DNA from: Spirosoma luteum DSM 19990
GTDB lineage: Bacteria; Bacteroidota; Bacteroidia; Cytophagales; Spirosomataceae
Direction of reading: 5' to 3'
Assembly: GCF_000374065.1 (NCBI RefSeq)
Contig: NZ_KB893262.1
Location: forward strand, 22,754 to 86,753
Length of the DNA stretch: 64,000 nt
In this document: positions 26,283 through 35,791 of the stretch, piece after piece
Numbering within the stretch: the stretch's first letter is position 1
Layout of the letters: each line of letters starts with the position of its first letter
Position numbers and translations under genes: made by a program
The notes under the pieces: model-generated
Seen by the model: the letters and a program-made list of their open reading frames with translations, nothing else
Told to the model about the DNA's origin: nothing
The model's database searches: none

Positions 26283-26891
26283 TCAGCCTTGCAGTTTGTA
26301 TTTATCTATAATGGCCTGACGTTGTTCAGGAAACACCGTTGTACCGAATTTTCTATCAAGAGCCGCTAGTCTATTGGCAATCTCCGGTGAGGTCGGATTC
26401 AGGTTTCTGCGGATCATATCAGGAAGGATTTTATGAAATGCCTCCTCTAAATAATCTTCAAAGTTTTGATTAAAATAATTGTCTATAAACCGTAAGGGTT
26501 TATCCGAAGCATTCCAGAACGTATGTACGATACGGCGAGGGCGAAAATTCCAGCCCCCAGCTTGTACTTCATAGATTTCCTTTCCAATCATGACAGTAGC
26601 CGTTCCTTCTACTACGTACATTAATTCGTCAAGGTCTTGATGCAGGTGAGGGGGTGGTCCCATTTGCTTTGGGGCCACGGCTACATCAACATTGGAGAAT
26701 TGGTTGTTCGTCTGTCTAGCATGAATAATCGTGCGGATATCTAAATTTCCAGGCCCGGGCGACAAAGGGGCTGTAGGTGGAATATAAAAAGGCATCAATG
26801 GGTCTGCATACGTAGAGCCAATGGCAAAGCTGGGTATGTTTAGGAGAGAAATACCGCTAATTACTCGGGTAAGAAAATCTTTGCGTTCCAT
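26283..26891 (-). CDS. Exported cupin-domain protein
   Basis: The N-terminus MERKDFLTRVISGISLLNIP resembles the short export signals of Bacteroidota cupins. The cupin core has PPHLHQDLDELMYVVEGTAT (metal ligands in HLH and the E) and, after about 20 residues, RPRRIVHTFWNASDKPLRF with the second-motif histidine. It probably binds a metal and may be an oxygenase, isomerase or sugar-binding protein; the sequence does not say which. Monocistronic. Confidence 0.75.
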   Translation of the reverse strand: MERKDFLTRVISGISLLNIPSFAIGSTYADPLMPFYIPPTAPLSPGPGNLDIRTIIHARQTNNQFSNVDVAVAPKQMGPPPHLHQDLDELMYVVEGTATVMIGKEIYEVQAGGWNFRPRRIVHTFWNASDKPLRFIDNYFNQNFEDYLEEAFHKILPDMIRRNLNPTSPEIANRLAALDRKFGTTVFPEQRQAIIDKYKLQG

Positions 26892-27273
26892 AGAATCGTG
26901 TTCGTTTGATAAAAATTGGGCAGTTGAGATAACCTGGTTAGTAGGGGTACCGCCCGAAAGTCCAGTGCCTGCATCGACAGGGCTGAACAGACCAGCAAAC
27001 TGATGAGTAGATTCTTTTCATACGCGTAGACAATAGATGTGAATCGCTACGTAGCCGAACGTCAAAGCCTGGCGGGAAACGTTCGTGGACCAATGCGTCA
27101 GGTACAGCCGTTAAAAGTCCGTTTTGTGAGTAGCGTTTGACTATACCAAACGTAGCGCACCGAAGCACAACAGAAAAAATCACCGGAATAAACAGGCTAT
27201 TATTTTCCATAATCCTATAGGGTTGTGCCACCCGAAGTTTTGGTTTTCAAAGTATATCGCTTGTCTTAGCCAG
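26892..27273. other. Intergenic stretch, 382 bp
   Basis: A 97-codon minus-strand frame lies inside, but its product is arginine- and cysteine-rich with no domain and looks non-coding. No repeats, RNA genes or promoters could be recognised. Confidence 0.3.
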
Positions 27274-27738
27274 TCAAGGTTCGTGTGTAGCCGTAGCCAG
27301 CGGTAAACTCAACCATTGGCGGTTAGGCACATCGACAAAGCCTGTTCGTCGGTATACCCGTTGAGCGGGTCCATTGGCGGGGCCTACTTCAACCGATAGG
27401 GACCGAATCCCGGCTTGCTGGCAATAAGCCCGAAGTTCAGCCAGAGATTGGGAGCTTAATCCCCTATTTCGATAGTCAATTCGGACAAACAAATCGTCTA
27501 GGATGGCTTTCATGCCGCCATACTCCATACTGAAACAGAAGCTCAACACCAGATAGCCAACCGCCGTTGGTTGAGTGGGTGTTTCGATCAACCAGACGAG
27601 CCCTACCCGTTGATCGGCCAGAAGCGAAGCAAAGGCCTTCGTAGCGTGAGACTGATTAAGCGTATACCCCCCTTCCGCATAAAATTCAGCCATTAGCTCA
27701 ACCAATAGGGGTAAGTCGGTCGGAGTCGCTTTTCTCAT
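27274..27738 (-). CDS. GNAT-family N-acetyltransferase
   Basis: The 154-residue product starts MRKATPTDLPLLVELMAEFY, a typical GNAT beginning. It has the strand TAVGYLVLSF, the LDDLFVRIDYRNRGLSSQSL segment with the R-x-x-G-L acetyl-CoA loop, and the late SVEVGPANGPAQRVYRRTGF with the N and Y residues of motif B. It would move an acetyl group from acetyl-CoA to an unknown amine. Monocistronic. Confidence 0.85.
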   Translation of the reverse strand: MRKATPTDLPLLVELMAEFYAEGGYTLNQSHATKAFASLLADQRVGLVWLIETPTQPTAVGYLVLSFCFSMEYGGMKAILDDLFVRIDYRNRGLSSQSLAELRAYCQQAGIRSLSVEVGPANGPAQRVYRRTGFVDVPNRQWLSLPLATATHEP

Positions 27739-27873
27739 CGTTAATCAGTACAAGAATTGTTACTTGATCATGGGTGTCCTACTACGAGCTTTGTGCCGGA
27801 CTGAACGTAGGGCAAGTTGGCTTAGCCTATTGACTAGTTTTTTTACGTTTAATTTGAGCGGGCTCTTTCCTGT

Positions 27874-28629
27874 TTAGTGATGGGTTAAGCCACCGTCCAC
27901 ATTGATCGTCTGGCCGGTAATAAAATCACTCTCATCCGAGGCCAGAAATAGTACCGCTCCGGCCAAATCGATTGGTGCTTCCCGGCGCTTGATAATTTGC
28001 TGCTCAACCGTTAGAGTCTGGATGTAATCGACCGTTTCCTGGGGCGCCATTTGCTGAACGCCTTGGGTCAGGGTAAGGCCTGGCGTAATGCAGTTCACAT
28101 GGATACCCGTACCCGACAACTCACGGGCCAAACTACGGGTGAACGAGAGAATAGCGCCTTTGGAGGCCACATAGGGTAAGAGCATCGGCGTGCCTGCCCA
28201 GATCGTGTCAGAAGAAATATTAATAATTTTGCCTTTTCCCTGCTGACGCATGGTGGCTATCACCGCTTTGCAACATAGCCACATCCCTTTCACATTGACG
28301 GCCATCACCTGGTCCCAATCTGCTTCCAGAACCTGATCAAACGGGGTGAGTTTAGGGATCAGGGCTGCGTTATTGATTAGAATATCAATCCGGCCGTACT
28401 GATTGATCACTTGGATCGCCATCGCCTGCACACTGGTAGCATCGGCAATATCCGTAATGATCTCAATAGCTTGTCCACCGGCTTGCTTTACCGTAGTGAC
28501 CGTCTCTGCGCAGGATAGAATGTCAACAGCCACCACCTGGGCCCCTTCCCGGGCCAGGGACAGGCAGTATTGCTGACCGATGCCACGGGCCGCGCCCGTC
28601 ACAATAGCTACTCGATCAATTAGTCTCAT
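27874..28629 (-). CDS. SDR-family oxidoreductase
   Basis: This is a classical short-chain dehydrogenase. It has TGAARGIGQQY (coenzyme loop, residues 12-22), the acidic VAVDIL after beta 2, NNAALIP, catalytic IINISSDTIW with serine, and YVASKGAIL with the Y-x-x-x-K pair. It ends FITGQTINVDGGLTHH, the usual SDR tail. It reduces or oxidises an alcohol/ketone with NAD(P). The substrate is unknown; the tail matches glucose/ribitol-dehydrogenase- and FabG-like members. Confidence 0.9.
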   Translation of the reverse strand: MRLIDRVAIVTGAARGIGQQYCLSLAREGAQVVAVDILSCAETVTTVKQAGGQAIEIITDIADATSVQAMAIQVINQYGRIDILINNAALIPKLTPFDQVLEADWDQVMAVNVKGMWLCCKAVIATMRQQGKGKIINISSDTIWAGTPMLLPYVASKGAILSFTRSLARELSGTGIHVNCITPGLTLTQGVQQMAPQETVDYIQTLTVEQQIIKRREAPIDLAGAVLFLASDESDFITGQTINVDGGLTHH

Positions 28630-28822
28630 GTTGGTATTGATTTACTTTGTAGCAGGCTCCTGAAGTTTGAGTCGTACGGATGACTTGAGCTGGGAAACTT
28701 CCGGTACTGGACATCCCCGTTGATACGCCCAAAGGTATAGGGTGCTTAAGCAAAGGGATAGTAAAAATCCGCCAAGTTCATCGGGCAATTCTTTGCTGCA
28801 AAAGTAATTCTCACCAGGAAAT

Positions 28823-29680
28823 TTAGTAGGATGCGGATGAGCGGTAGGATGCTTGTTCGACGGGTTGCTCGGTGATGGCGGTCGCCTGGCAGAAAAATTC
28901 AGTGGGACTTAGTTGGGCGAATTGCTTGAATTCCTTGATCATATGCATCTGGTCGTAATACCCATAAGCATAGGCCAGCTCGGTTAGGCTTCGAGTGGGT
29001 TGCTGAAGTTTGGCTTTAACCACCTCATTGAATCGAACCAACCGCATATACAATTTGGGAGCAACGCCCGTTTGCTCGGAGAACCGTCGTTCAAAGTTTC
29101 GCACACTCATGTTGCAGAGGTCCGCATATCGATCCACCGTTAACCAGTGTTGTGTTGACCCTATATGATGGGTGAGGGCCGTAATGGCAGGATAGCCTAC
29201 CGGCTTACCAGGCTGCCGGTTGAGTAAGGACAGTAAAAATGAATCCGCTAAATCAGCCATTTGCCGGACATTGCCAACCCTGCTGAGCTGCTCCTGTACC
29301 TCATTGATTCGGGCACCCCAAATATCTTCACCCAGGATTACCCGATTGGTTACCTCACTGGCGGGTATACCCAATAAGCTCGTAAAGCCATTGGCTTTAA
29401 ACTGAATAATAAAGGTGTGATATATACCCTGAAAATTGACCTGGCCATTATACTGGGTTAGTACCCCAATCAGGCAATTGGGCTTTTGGTAGAGTTGCGA
29501 ATCGGGGTTTGCGGCGATCGGCTGAGGTTGATCAGCTAAGTGAAAGGCGAGGGATGTTTCCGGGCTGGCCGCCCAATTGCCCAGGATTGTTACGTTGTGC
29601 CCTTGTGAAGTCGATAGTACATACTGATCCACAAGGTGGGCCAAATGGGCATGGGGCGCTATGGCATAGTCGTTGACCAA
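28823..29680 (-). CDS. AraC-family transcription regulator
   Basis: The C-terminal 100 residues form an AraC DNA-binding domain. DRYADLCNMSVRNFERRFSE is the first helix-turn-helix, VAPKLYMRLVRFNEVVKAKL is the linker, and LTELAYAYGYYDQMHMIKEF with the Q/H-x-x-x-x-F signature is the second. The first 170 residues resemble the DUF6597-type sensor part of regulators whose ligand is unknown. It lies 193 bp upstream of the SDR gene on the same strand and may control it. Confidence 0.85.
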   Translation of the reverse strand: MVNDYAIAPHAHLAHLVDQYVLSTSQGHNVTILGNWAASPETSLAFHLADQPQPIAANPDSQLYQKPNCLIGVLTQYNGQVNFQGIYHTFIIQFKANGFTSLLGIPASEVTNRVILGEDIWGARINEVQEQLSRVGNVRQMADLADSFLLSLLNRQPGKPVGYPAITALTHHIGSTQHWLTVDRYADLCNMSVRNFERRFSEQTGVAPKLYMRLVRFNEVVKAKLQQPTRSLTELAYAYGYYDQMHMIKEFKQFAQLSPTEFFCQATAITEQPVEQASYRSSASY

Positions 29681-30302
29681 CCGATATGGAGTTTATCATT
29701 TCGCTACTTTCAACGCAATTTAGGGAATTCTTCCCGCTCGCAAAACACCCAGTTGGCGAGGTGAATACGCATTCTTCTCGTATTACATAAAAAGTAGATA
29801 AACCGGTACTCGAACTAGTAGGGTTGGTTCGCCACGAAGACCTTAACTCGTAATGAGAATGCAAGGAGCAAGTTTTTTTTCATTCTTGTTTCGTCAAAAT
29901 GACGACCCTCTCCCTTTGTGGAGGGGGACAAAGTTAGCCCTTTATCGGCTCACCGCGTGACCAGACTAGTACCTGTCAGTGTCAACCCTTTTAACCGTTA
30001 AAAGATTATGTTTGATGGTAATCTTCTGGCAAGCACATACAAGTATACTCGTCAATGGAAGTACATTACATTCTAGGCTACTAGTGGTGATTAGCTTTAA
30101 CCGACAAAAAGAATAGAAATTGAAAATCTACAAATCTATTCTTTTACTATTTCGCAAAGTAAAATCACTCGTTCTTGTTTAAATACAATTAATGATTTTA
30201 CTAATTTCGTCCACGAAAAGGCTCCTTTATTGATGCACCTGTTTTGTATAAGGTTGTCGATTGGAAGTAGCGAATTTCACGATACCGGTGAACTCTCCGT
30301 TG
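29681..30302. other. Intergenic stretch between cargo and transfer genes, with hairpins
   Basis: No gene is seen in 622 bp. It holds three inverted repeats. TCGTCA/TGACGA lies at 29891-29905. CCCTCTCC/GGAGGGGG lies at 29906-29927, directly next to it. CTTTTAA/TTAAAAG lies at 29988-30004. None has a run of T, so they are not clear terminators. The stretch separates cargo (left) from conjugation genes (right) and could contain an insertion junction. Confidence 0.4.
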
Positions 30303-32405
30303 TTAGTCATCATCGGATTCCTGATACTGACTGACTAAGTGTTGATAAGTAGGGTCGTTGTTAAGTCTCTCCAGTTCAGATTTTACCAATGCTTTTATTT
30401 CCTGTTTGACCTGTTTAAAATTATCGGCCACTAGTTTATTCATTTGCTCATCCGAGTATTTTTCCATTTCCGCACGGGTGGGAATTGGCGTTAGATTCTT
30501 GAGTTGATCCAGCATGGTCTGTTCCACAACCAATTCCCCATTAAATGTCTTCAGCTTGACTTTCTGGTCGAAATTATCCGCTACACTCCCCACGAACGAT
30601 CCCTGAGAAAGCCCGGAAATTTTACTTTCAGGAATAAGCGGTTCCATGCGCTCGGACAGGCTTATGTTCGTATCCCGCTCATTGAGCGATACTGAGCGGC
30701 TTTGCTGGCGAATTTTACCGAAGCGACTGGATAAATCCTTCGCTGTTTCGCCCAGGACTTGACCGGCGAAGATATTACCAATGATTGTCCAAATGGCATC
30801 GGCCTCTTTATCGCCGTACTGTTTCTTTATCTGCGTTTTATCCTGAATCCCCAAACAGGTAGCTATTTTGTTACTTCTGGCGGTGGCGATCAGATTATCC
30901 AATCCCATCAGATAGATGGTTGGTAGTTCATCGACTATAATCGAACATTTGAGTTGTCCTTCTTTATTGATGAGTTTTACCATCCGGGAGTTAATCAGGC
31001 CAATCACAATACCCTGCGTGTCTTTTCGCTCCTGATTGTTTCCCAAACAGAGAATTTTGGGTTCTTTCGGATTATTGATGTCTAGGCTAAAATCATTCCC
31101 CGTCAATACCCAGTAAAGGGCTGGGCTAGCCACCCGTCCCAGTGCAATTAGTGCCGATGAGATTTGGCCTTCCAACTGATTATTTGCTCCCTTTAACAGA
31201 GCGGACGCGAACGGACTCAGGAGTAACTCAATATCTTCCTGCGATTGCAGAATTGGGAAAAGTTGCTCTTTGACGGTGGCAATCATCTCGATGGTATGGG
31301 GCAAGGTGCAATAGAAACGGCCGTCGTGTTCAACACCATTGGCAGATGCTTCTTCTAACCGCCTGTCATCGTATTTCTTGAGGTACCAGATTACCGAGGT
31401 TAGAAAGTTAATAGCCGAATCAGCGAAGTAATCACCGCTTTTACCGATCCAGTCCCGGTTAATATTGTACATGATGATCTTAGCCGCTTCCAGCGCATCC
31501 TGAATATCCGTCATGCGTGTTGGGAGCAATGGGTTAATCCGCAAGGATTCGCGCGGTTTGTCAAAGTTTACGTTACAAAACATGGGCACCACGCCTTTTT
31601 CCCCGGTTACTGGATTCTTATTCAGGTCAGGATACTTGTCCTTATTTTTAAGGTAATAGGTATAGGCAATTTTGGTCAGTGTTGGGTATTTAATGTCATA
31701 TACCATCATCGAAAATCCTTTTTCGATGTGTTGCCGGATGAAATTATTCAGGACCGCAAACGACTTACCCGAACCGGGCGTACCAACGATCATGGTGGCC
31801 CGAAATGGATTGATGATGTTGACCCAGCCTTGCCGCTGCTTTTTCTGATAGATGTAATTGATGGGTATGTTAACCGAATTTTCATTCACCAGCTTTTCTT
31901 CCTGGTGCAGGAATTGTTCATTTTCCTCGTTATACGGATCATCCCGCAGGTTGAAATCCAGAACCCGTTTAGCTAAGCTAACGGCACTCAACAGTAAAAT
32001 AAACCCAGCCACGCTTGTGGTGATATAGAGGATGTTGCGGGTATCCACTTGTATAGAAGCCATCCGTAGCAAAAAGAAATTACCAAAAAAAATTAGCAAA
32101 CCCGGCAGACCATTAGCCCATACCTGCGACCAGGTTGAGGTTAAATCTTTCTTAGGTTTATTGGCATACCCGTACATGCCCAACAGTCCTAAACAAGCCA
32201 GTTTTGTATAGAGCGTATTGTCAAAAATGTGATAATGCCGGTTTGCTTTTAGAAGGAATTGGTTGAAGTAAGATAGAGTATACCCCCGACTCTCCAGGCT
32301 GTCATAACAGAAAAAGTAAATGTGTACCAGCAATACGATAAAACTGGCAGTTAGTACAATCCGAATGACCAGATCGTAGTGCTGTTGTTCATTTTGCGTA
32401 CTCAT
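30303..32405 (-). CDS. Type IV coupling protein (TraG/VirD4 class)
   Basis: The 700-residue protein has about four hydrophobic spans in the first 165 residues. They are followed by Walker A TPGSGKSFAVLNNFI near residue 207 and Walker B SIIVDELPTIYLM near 487, with LIATARSNKIATCLGIQDKT after it, the VirD4/TraD hallmark. It docks the relaxase-DNA complex at the secretion channel and drives DNA transfer with ATP. In Bacteroidota the equivalent protein of mobilisable elements is often named MobC. It lies 44 bp downstream of the relaxase gene in the same direction. Confidence 0.9.
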   Translation of the reverse strand: MSTQNEQQHYDLVIRIVLTASFIVLLVHIYFFCYDSLESRGYTLSYFNQFLLKANRHYHIFDNTLYTKLACLGLLGMYGYANKPKKDLTSTWSQVWANGLPGLLIFFGNFFLLRMASIQVDTRNILYITTSVAGFILLLSAVSLAKRVLDFNLRDDPYNEENEQFLHQEEKLVNENSVNIPINYIYQKKQRQGWVNIINPFRATMIVGTPGSGKSFAVLNNFIRQHIEKGFSMMVYDIKYPTLTKIAYTYYLKNKDKYPDLNKNPVTGEKGVVPMFCNVNFDKPRESLRINPLLPTRMTDIQDALEAAKIIMYNINRDWIGKSGDYFADSAINFLTSVIWYLKKYDDRRLEEASANGVEHDGRFYCTLPHTIEMIATVKEQLFPILQSQEDIELLLSPFASALLKGANNQLEGQISSALIALGRVASPALYWVLTGNDFSLDINNPKEPKILCLGNNQERKDTQGIVIGLINSRMVKLINKEGQLKCSIIVDELPTIYLMGLDNLIATARSNKIATCLGIQDKTQIKKQYGDKEADAIWTIIGNIFAGQVLGETAKDLSSRFGKIRQQSRSVSLNERDTNISLSERMEPLIPESKISGLSQGSFVGSVADNFDQKVKLKTFNGELVVEQTMLDQLKNLTPIPTRAEMEKYSDEQMNKLVADNFKQVKQEIKALVKSELERLNNDPTYQHLVSQYQESDDD

Positions 32406-32449
32406 GATCGCTCTGTCAAATGGTTGTTGAATACCCCTTTTCTATATTC

Positions 32450-34522
32450 TCACAAGTCACGGCTCTGGCCTTTACCCCTCTTTTTGATTCCCTTTCCTAC
32501 GTGCTTAAATTTCCCAGTCTGTTCATACCCGAAAACATCAGCCGCCCGAATGTCCAGCAACTGAGCGTTTATTGAAGGTTTGTCCATAAGCGTAATTGGT
32601 TCCTGCCTTGCCTCAAGTTCGGTTTGCCTTATCCATCCTTTTCCCTGTAGGCTTCGTCTCTCCAGAATGCCGACCAGTTCTACATCAGTGTATGTCTCAA
32701 GGCCCGGATCGAGTTGGTGAATCTGTTTCCGTAGCTTAGTAATTTCTATGGCTTTATTAATGCCGTCGTCTGATTTGACTTCTGTAGCCCGGTCGATAGA
32801 TTGCGCCAAAGCGACCATGTACCGACCGGCTTCCGTAGAAAGTCCTCGTCTCCAGTTTTCTGTATTCAAGAGCGGGATTTGTTTGCCAAAAATTCCGTCC
32901 GGCGCTACGGCGACCTGGCGAGGAGCCTGATGGTATCGAACTAAATAAGTAGTTTCTTGAGTAAACTTCTCCCCTATCGGCTTCTGCAATTTGTCCACCA
33001 GAATACCCCGTTGGTAAAAATACCGTACCTGATCCGCTTCAACAACCGGGGCAGCTCTTGCTAGTTTGGCTACATAATTCTTATTCAATTGCCGATGAAT
33101 ACCAATCATTATATTGCGTTGCAGAATACGTTGCAAGTGCTCTGATCGTACATCGTAATAGCTTTCCTCAAACGGTTTTTTTGAGTTGCTAAGTAGCAGT
33201 ACGGTACGCTCTCCCCGGGAATATTCTTCGGGAACGTTTAGGTCTGGACCTGTTTCTGACTTGATGGCTAACCAGCGTTCAGCTTCGATTTGATACATTA
33301 ATTGTCGATTGATTGGACTGGTCAATAAGCCATTTTGATCGACTCGAACTCCTAAAGCTGAAAAGTATTGTAATTTAGTCAAAGCACTCCCCTCTATCTC
33401 ACACCCAATCTTTGTGTAGGTATCCATCGTGCGCGTAAAGGCAGCCTGCTCCTTTCGGATAATCTCAGGCAATCGTGTTCGCTTATACTCCTCAAACCGC
33501 CGAACAGCCTCCACTACTTCGGCTTCTGTCAACTTTTTCTGAGTCAGTGAGTGAAGCGCAACCCGCATCGCGGCCGTTGGGAAATTTTCAATTAGCGCAC
33601 TTTCGTAATAAATACGTTGGTTTTTCTTGTATTCGCGCAGTTGGTCTGACAAAATAGCTGCCACTACTTTGTATTCATCAATGGATAAGTGGTTGGGGTG
33701 AAGTTGCTCCTGCTGGATTTGCGCAGTCTTATCGAATAGGTTTTTTAACCCTTTCCAGGTAGCCCAAGTGCCTATCTCACTCGCCTTAATACGAGGAGAC
33801 AATGCCTTGCCAGATTGATCGGTAAGCTGATAACTGATGCCCCGTAACTGTTTTCCCGCCTTTTCACTTTGGTGCAACGTAATTTGAACCTGCTGTTTTT
33901 TTAACAACGCCTTAAATTCTTCTATCGTCCCGAAAGCAGACTGCTGGAACGTTTGCCTTAATATGGCTTCTAACTGCTCTTTCTTCTGTACTTCATCCTG
34001 AATAACTTCTTGCGTTGAATCAAAGTATATGGATTTATTGAACTCCTTGCCCCTACCCTGCGCTTTGATAAGGTCGAACTTAAATTCCAGTTTCTGTCGG
34101 ACGGTATTGGCTCTACGTTTGATAAATGCATCATCAAGCTTTGCGCCCGTTTCATCCACACAGGTAGTCACTATATGAATATGAGGATGCGCTGTATCAT
34201 GGTGCCGGTATACGATGTAGGGTTGGTCTTTGTAGCCCATTTCACCCATAAATTGATATGCTATTGCCTTAAATGTATTGTCACTAATCCGTTCACTAGG
34301 GTGTAAACTCAGCGAAAAATGCAGCGTTGGTTTCTTTACATTGCTGTTCTTTCTACTCTGACTCTCCAAGACATAAGTGGTATAATTTCGATTTTTAGTC
34401 GCCAATTCATTGTTCGCAAAGCCCATTGCAACCAGAACCTGTGCCTGTTTCTGAACAACTTTTTGTTCATTATAGCGCAAAGCTCCTCCAATCTGTGCCC
34501 CGGTTTTTAGTCGAATTACCAT
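32450..34522 (-). CDS. Relaxase (mobilization nuclease)
   Basis: The N-terminal domain holds the relaxase histidine triad as YRHHDTAHPHIHIV (residues 105-118, with H112, H114 and H116). Upstream, LHFSLSLHP fits relaxase motif I surroundings, and an N-terminal tyrosine (Y17 or Y47/Y50) could be the nicking residue. The protein nicks oriT and stays bound to the 5' end. The remaining 500 residues are basic and probably mediate transfer. It is encoded one base after the relaxosome protein and before the coupling protein, the usual mob operon order. The Mob subfamily (MobP-like against BmgA/MobB-like) cannot be settled by eye. Confidence 0.9.
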   Translation of the reverse strand: MVIRLKTGAQIGGALRYNEQKVVQKQAQVLVAMGFANNELATKNRNYTTYVLESQSRKNSNVKKPTLHFSLSLHPSERISDNTFKAIAYQFMGEMGYKDQPYIVYRHHDTAHPHIHIVTTCVDETGAKLDDAFIKRRANTVRQKLEFKFDLIKAQGRGKEFNKSIYFDSTQEVIQDEVQKKEQLEAILRQTFQQSAFGTIEEFKALLKKQQVQITLHQSEKAGKQLRGISYQLTDQSGKALSPRIKASEIGTWATWKGLKNLFDKTAQIQQEQLHPNHLSIDEYKVVAAILSDQLREYKKNQRIYYESALIENFPTAAMRVALHSLTQKKLTEAEVVEAVRRFEEYKRTRLPEIIRKEQAAFTRTMDTYTKIGCEIEGSALTKLQYFSALGVRVDQNGLLTSPINRQLMYQIEAERWLAIKSETGPDLNVPEEYSRGERTVLLLSNSKKPFEESYYDVRSEHLQRILQRNIMIGIHRQLNKNYVAKLARAAPVVEADQVRYFYQRGILVDKLQKPIGEKFTQETTYLVRYHQAPRQVAVAPDGIFGKQIPLLNTENWRRGLSTEAGRYMVALAQSIDRATEVKSDDGINKAIEITKLRKQIHQLDPGLETYTDVELVGILERRSLQGKGWIRQTELEARQEPITLMDKPSINAQLLDIRAADVFGYEQTGKFKHVGKGIKKRGKGQSRDL

Positions 34523-34523
34523 A

Positions 34524-34988
34524 TTACTGACTAAATAAGCTCTCGGTCTGTGCCTTTATAGCTGCATCAATCTGCTCAATCAAGGGTGCTAACTTCTCGA
34601 TTATTATCTTGCTATTTTGTACTTCGTAGTAAAGTTTCCTAGTGTGTTCTATGCTATTGATACGCTTTGCTACCTGATTATAATTCGTGTCGATGTGCCT
34701 CAGATGCTGACGAATCCCGTGAAGTGTCTGGGTAATTTCGATAATCTGTTCTCTTTCTGAACCAACAGATACCTGTTGCCATCGGACGTTCCTTCTCAGA
34801 ATTATTTCGCGCAAAAAATCGGCGATACGACCAGCCCTCCCACTTTTCCAGCTTTTATATTCTTTTTCTATCGCCTGATAGTCCTCTGATCTGACGCGGG
34901 TGACTAACCGGTGAGACAACATCTCATCATTCGCCAAACTGGGTCGCCCTCCCTGATTTAAATACTTTTTTTCCAGTTCGTTTGCCAT
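34524..34988 (-). CDS. MobC-like relaxosome accessory protein
   Basis: The 154-residue basic protein has the plasmid-mobilisation pattern: GGRPSLANDEMLSHRLVTRV as a ribbon-helix-helix-like start, then SGRAGRIADFLREIILRR. A helical C-terminal half includes LRHIDTNYNQVAKRINSIEH, with the N-x-N-Q-x-A-K/R-x-I-N motif. Such proteins bind oriT and help the relaxase open the strand. Its stop is one base before the relaxase start. The presumed oriT would lie upstream, within 34989-35200. Confidence 0.8.
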   Translation of the reverse strand: MANELEKKYLNQGGRPSLANDEMLSHRLVTRVRSEDYQAIEKEYKSWKSGRAGRIADFLREIILRRNVRWQQVSVGSEREQIIEITQTLHGIRQHLRHIDTNYNQVAKRINSIEHTRKLYYEVQNSKIIIEKLAPLIEQIDAAIKAQTESLFSQ

Positions 34989-35791
34989 TCTCTTCCATTA
35001 AAAAGCGTACAAATCAAAGAGGGGGACTGGGTAGTCAAGCCTACTTCCTGGAGTCGCATGAGCGCAAAGGAAGGTTTTTCGTGCCGGAAAACACATCTTG
35101 CTCTTTGTCTATAGAACAAAGCTAAAAAATTCCTGTCGCCCATTTACCTCCTTTAAAAATTTCTTAGATTCTGATGCATAGTGTCAAATTTACAATGTAA
35201 TAATGTCATATTGTTACAAATTTACAGCGATTAGAAGCTGAAACTAAAACGCGAATTATAGCCAGACAAAAAGGTAGTTTCTTTGATACAATATAGAATT
35301 TACATGTTGAAACCCCTCGTGACTTTTATATCTAAGGTATAGGTAACAAAGCATCTTTTTAACCTTAACCCAATCTTAAACTATGAATTTCCACTTTGAG
35401 TATTTCTCTAAAAGCAACTTTTATACATTGTAACTGTGTGTGAAAGTATTAAAGTATATTTTGTTACTATAAACAATGTAATAAAGTATAGTTGTTTTTT
35501 TTATAAAGGTTATACTTTACAATGTATGTTCTACAATTATACACCTTGTAACTATAGAAAAATGCAACAATGTTACTATTTTGCAAAGTACTTTGTTATT
35601 AAAAGCAATAAACATATAAATATACTTGTACAATTTAAAATTTGCACAATGATTCTTTTTAGCTTTATATTTTCAATACATTTACCTGTTATTACTTTGT
35701 ACTTTCAAAGTAGTAGTCATTAGCATTTTGCAGCATTGTATCAATGCTGTATTCCTCAATGTAATTTTGCAATTCCATTCATTTATCTACT
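34989..35791. other. AT-rich divergent control region, candidate oriT and operators
   Basis: This 803-bp non-coding gap lies between the mob operon (minus) and the tra operon (plus). It contains CTTTGT/ACAAAG (35103-35121). It also has repeated near-palindromes of the form TTACAWTGTA: 35191-35199, 35424-35433 as the complement, 35517-35525, and partial copies near 35472 and 35759. A perfect 8-bp palindrome lies at 35731-35749. By position it should contain oriT, the promoters of both operons and their operators, but the nick site could not be identified. Confidence 0.5.
35731..35749 (+). repeat. Palindrome upstream of traA (operator or centromere-like)
   Basis: CAGCATTG and CAATGCTG form a perfect 8-bp inverted repeat around TAT, 43 bp before the traA start. 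A partial CAATGTAA follows at 35757. It is well placed as an operator for the tra operon or as a binding site linked to the ParA-like TraA. Confidence 0.5.

Noticed and set aside
26938..27231. 97-codon minus-strand frame
   Set aside because: Its arginine- and cysteine-rich product has no recognisable domain and it is isolated from other genes.
35161..35760. Possible CRISPR or iteron array
   Set aside because: The repeats are short, irregularly spaced and partly in opposite orientation, so they look like operators and not an array.
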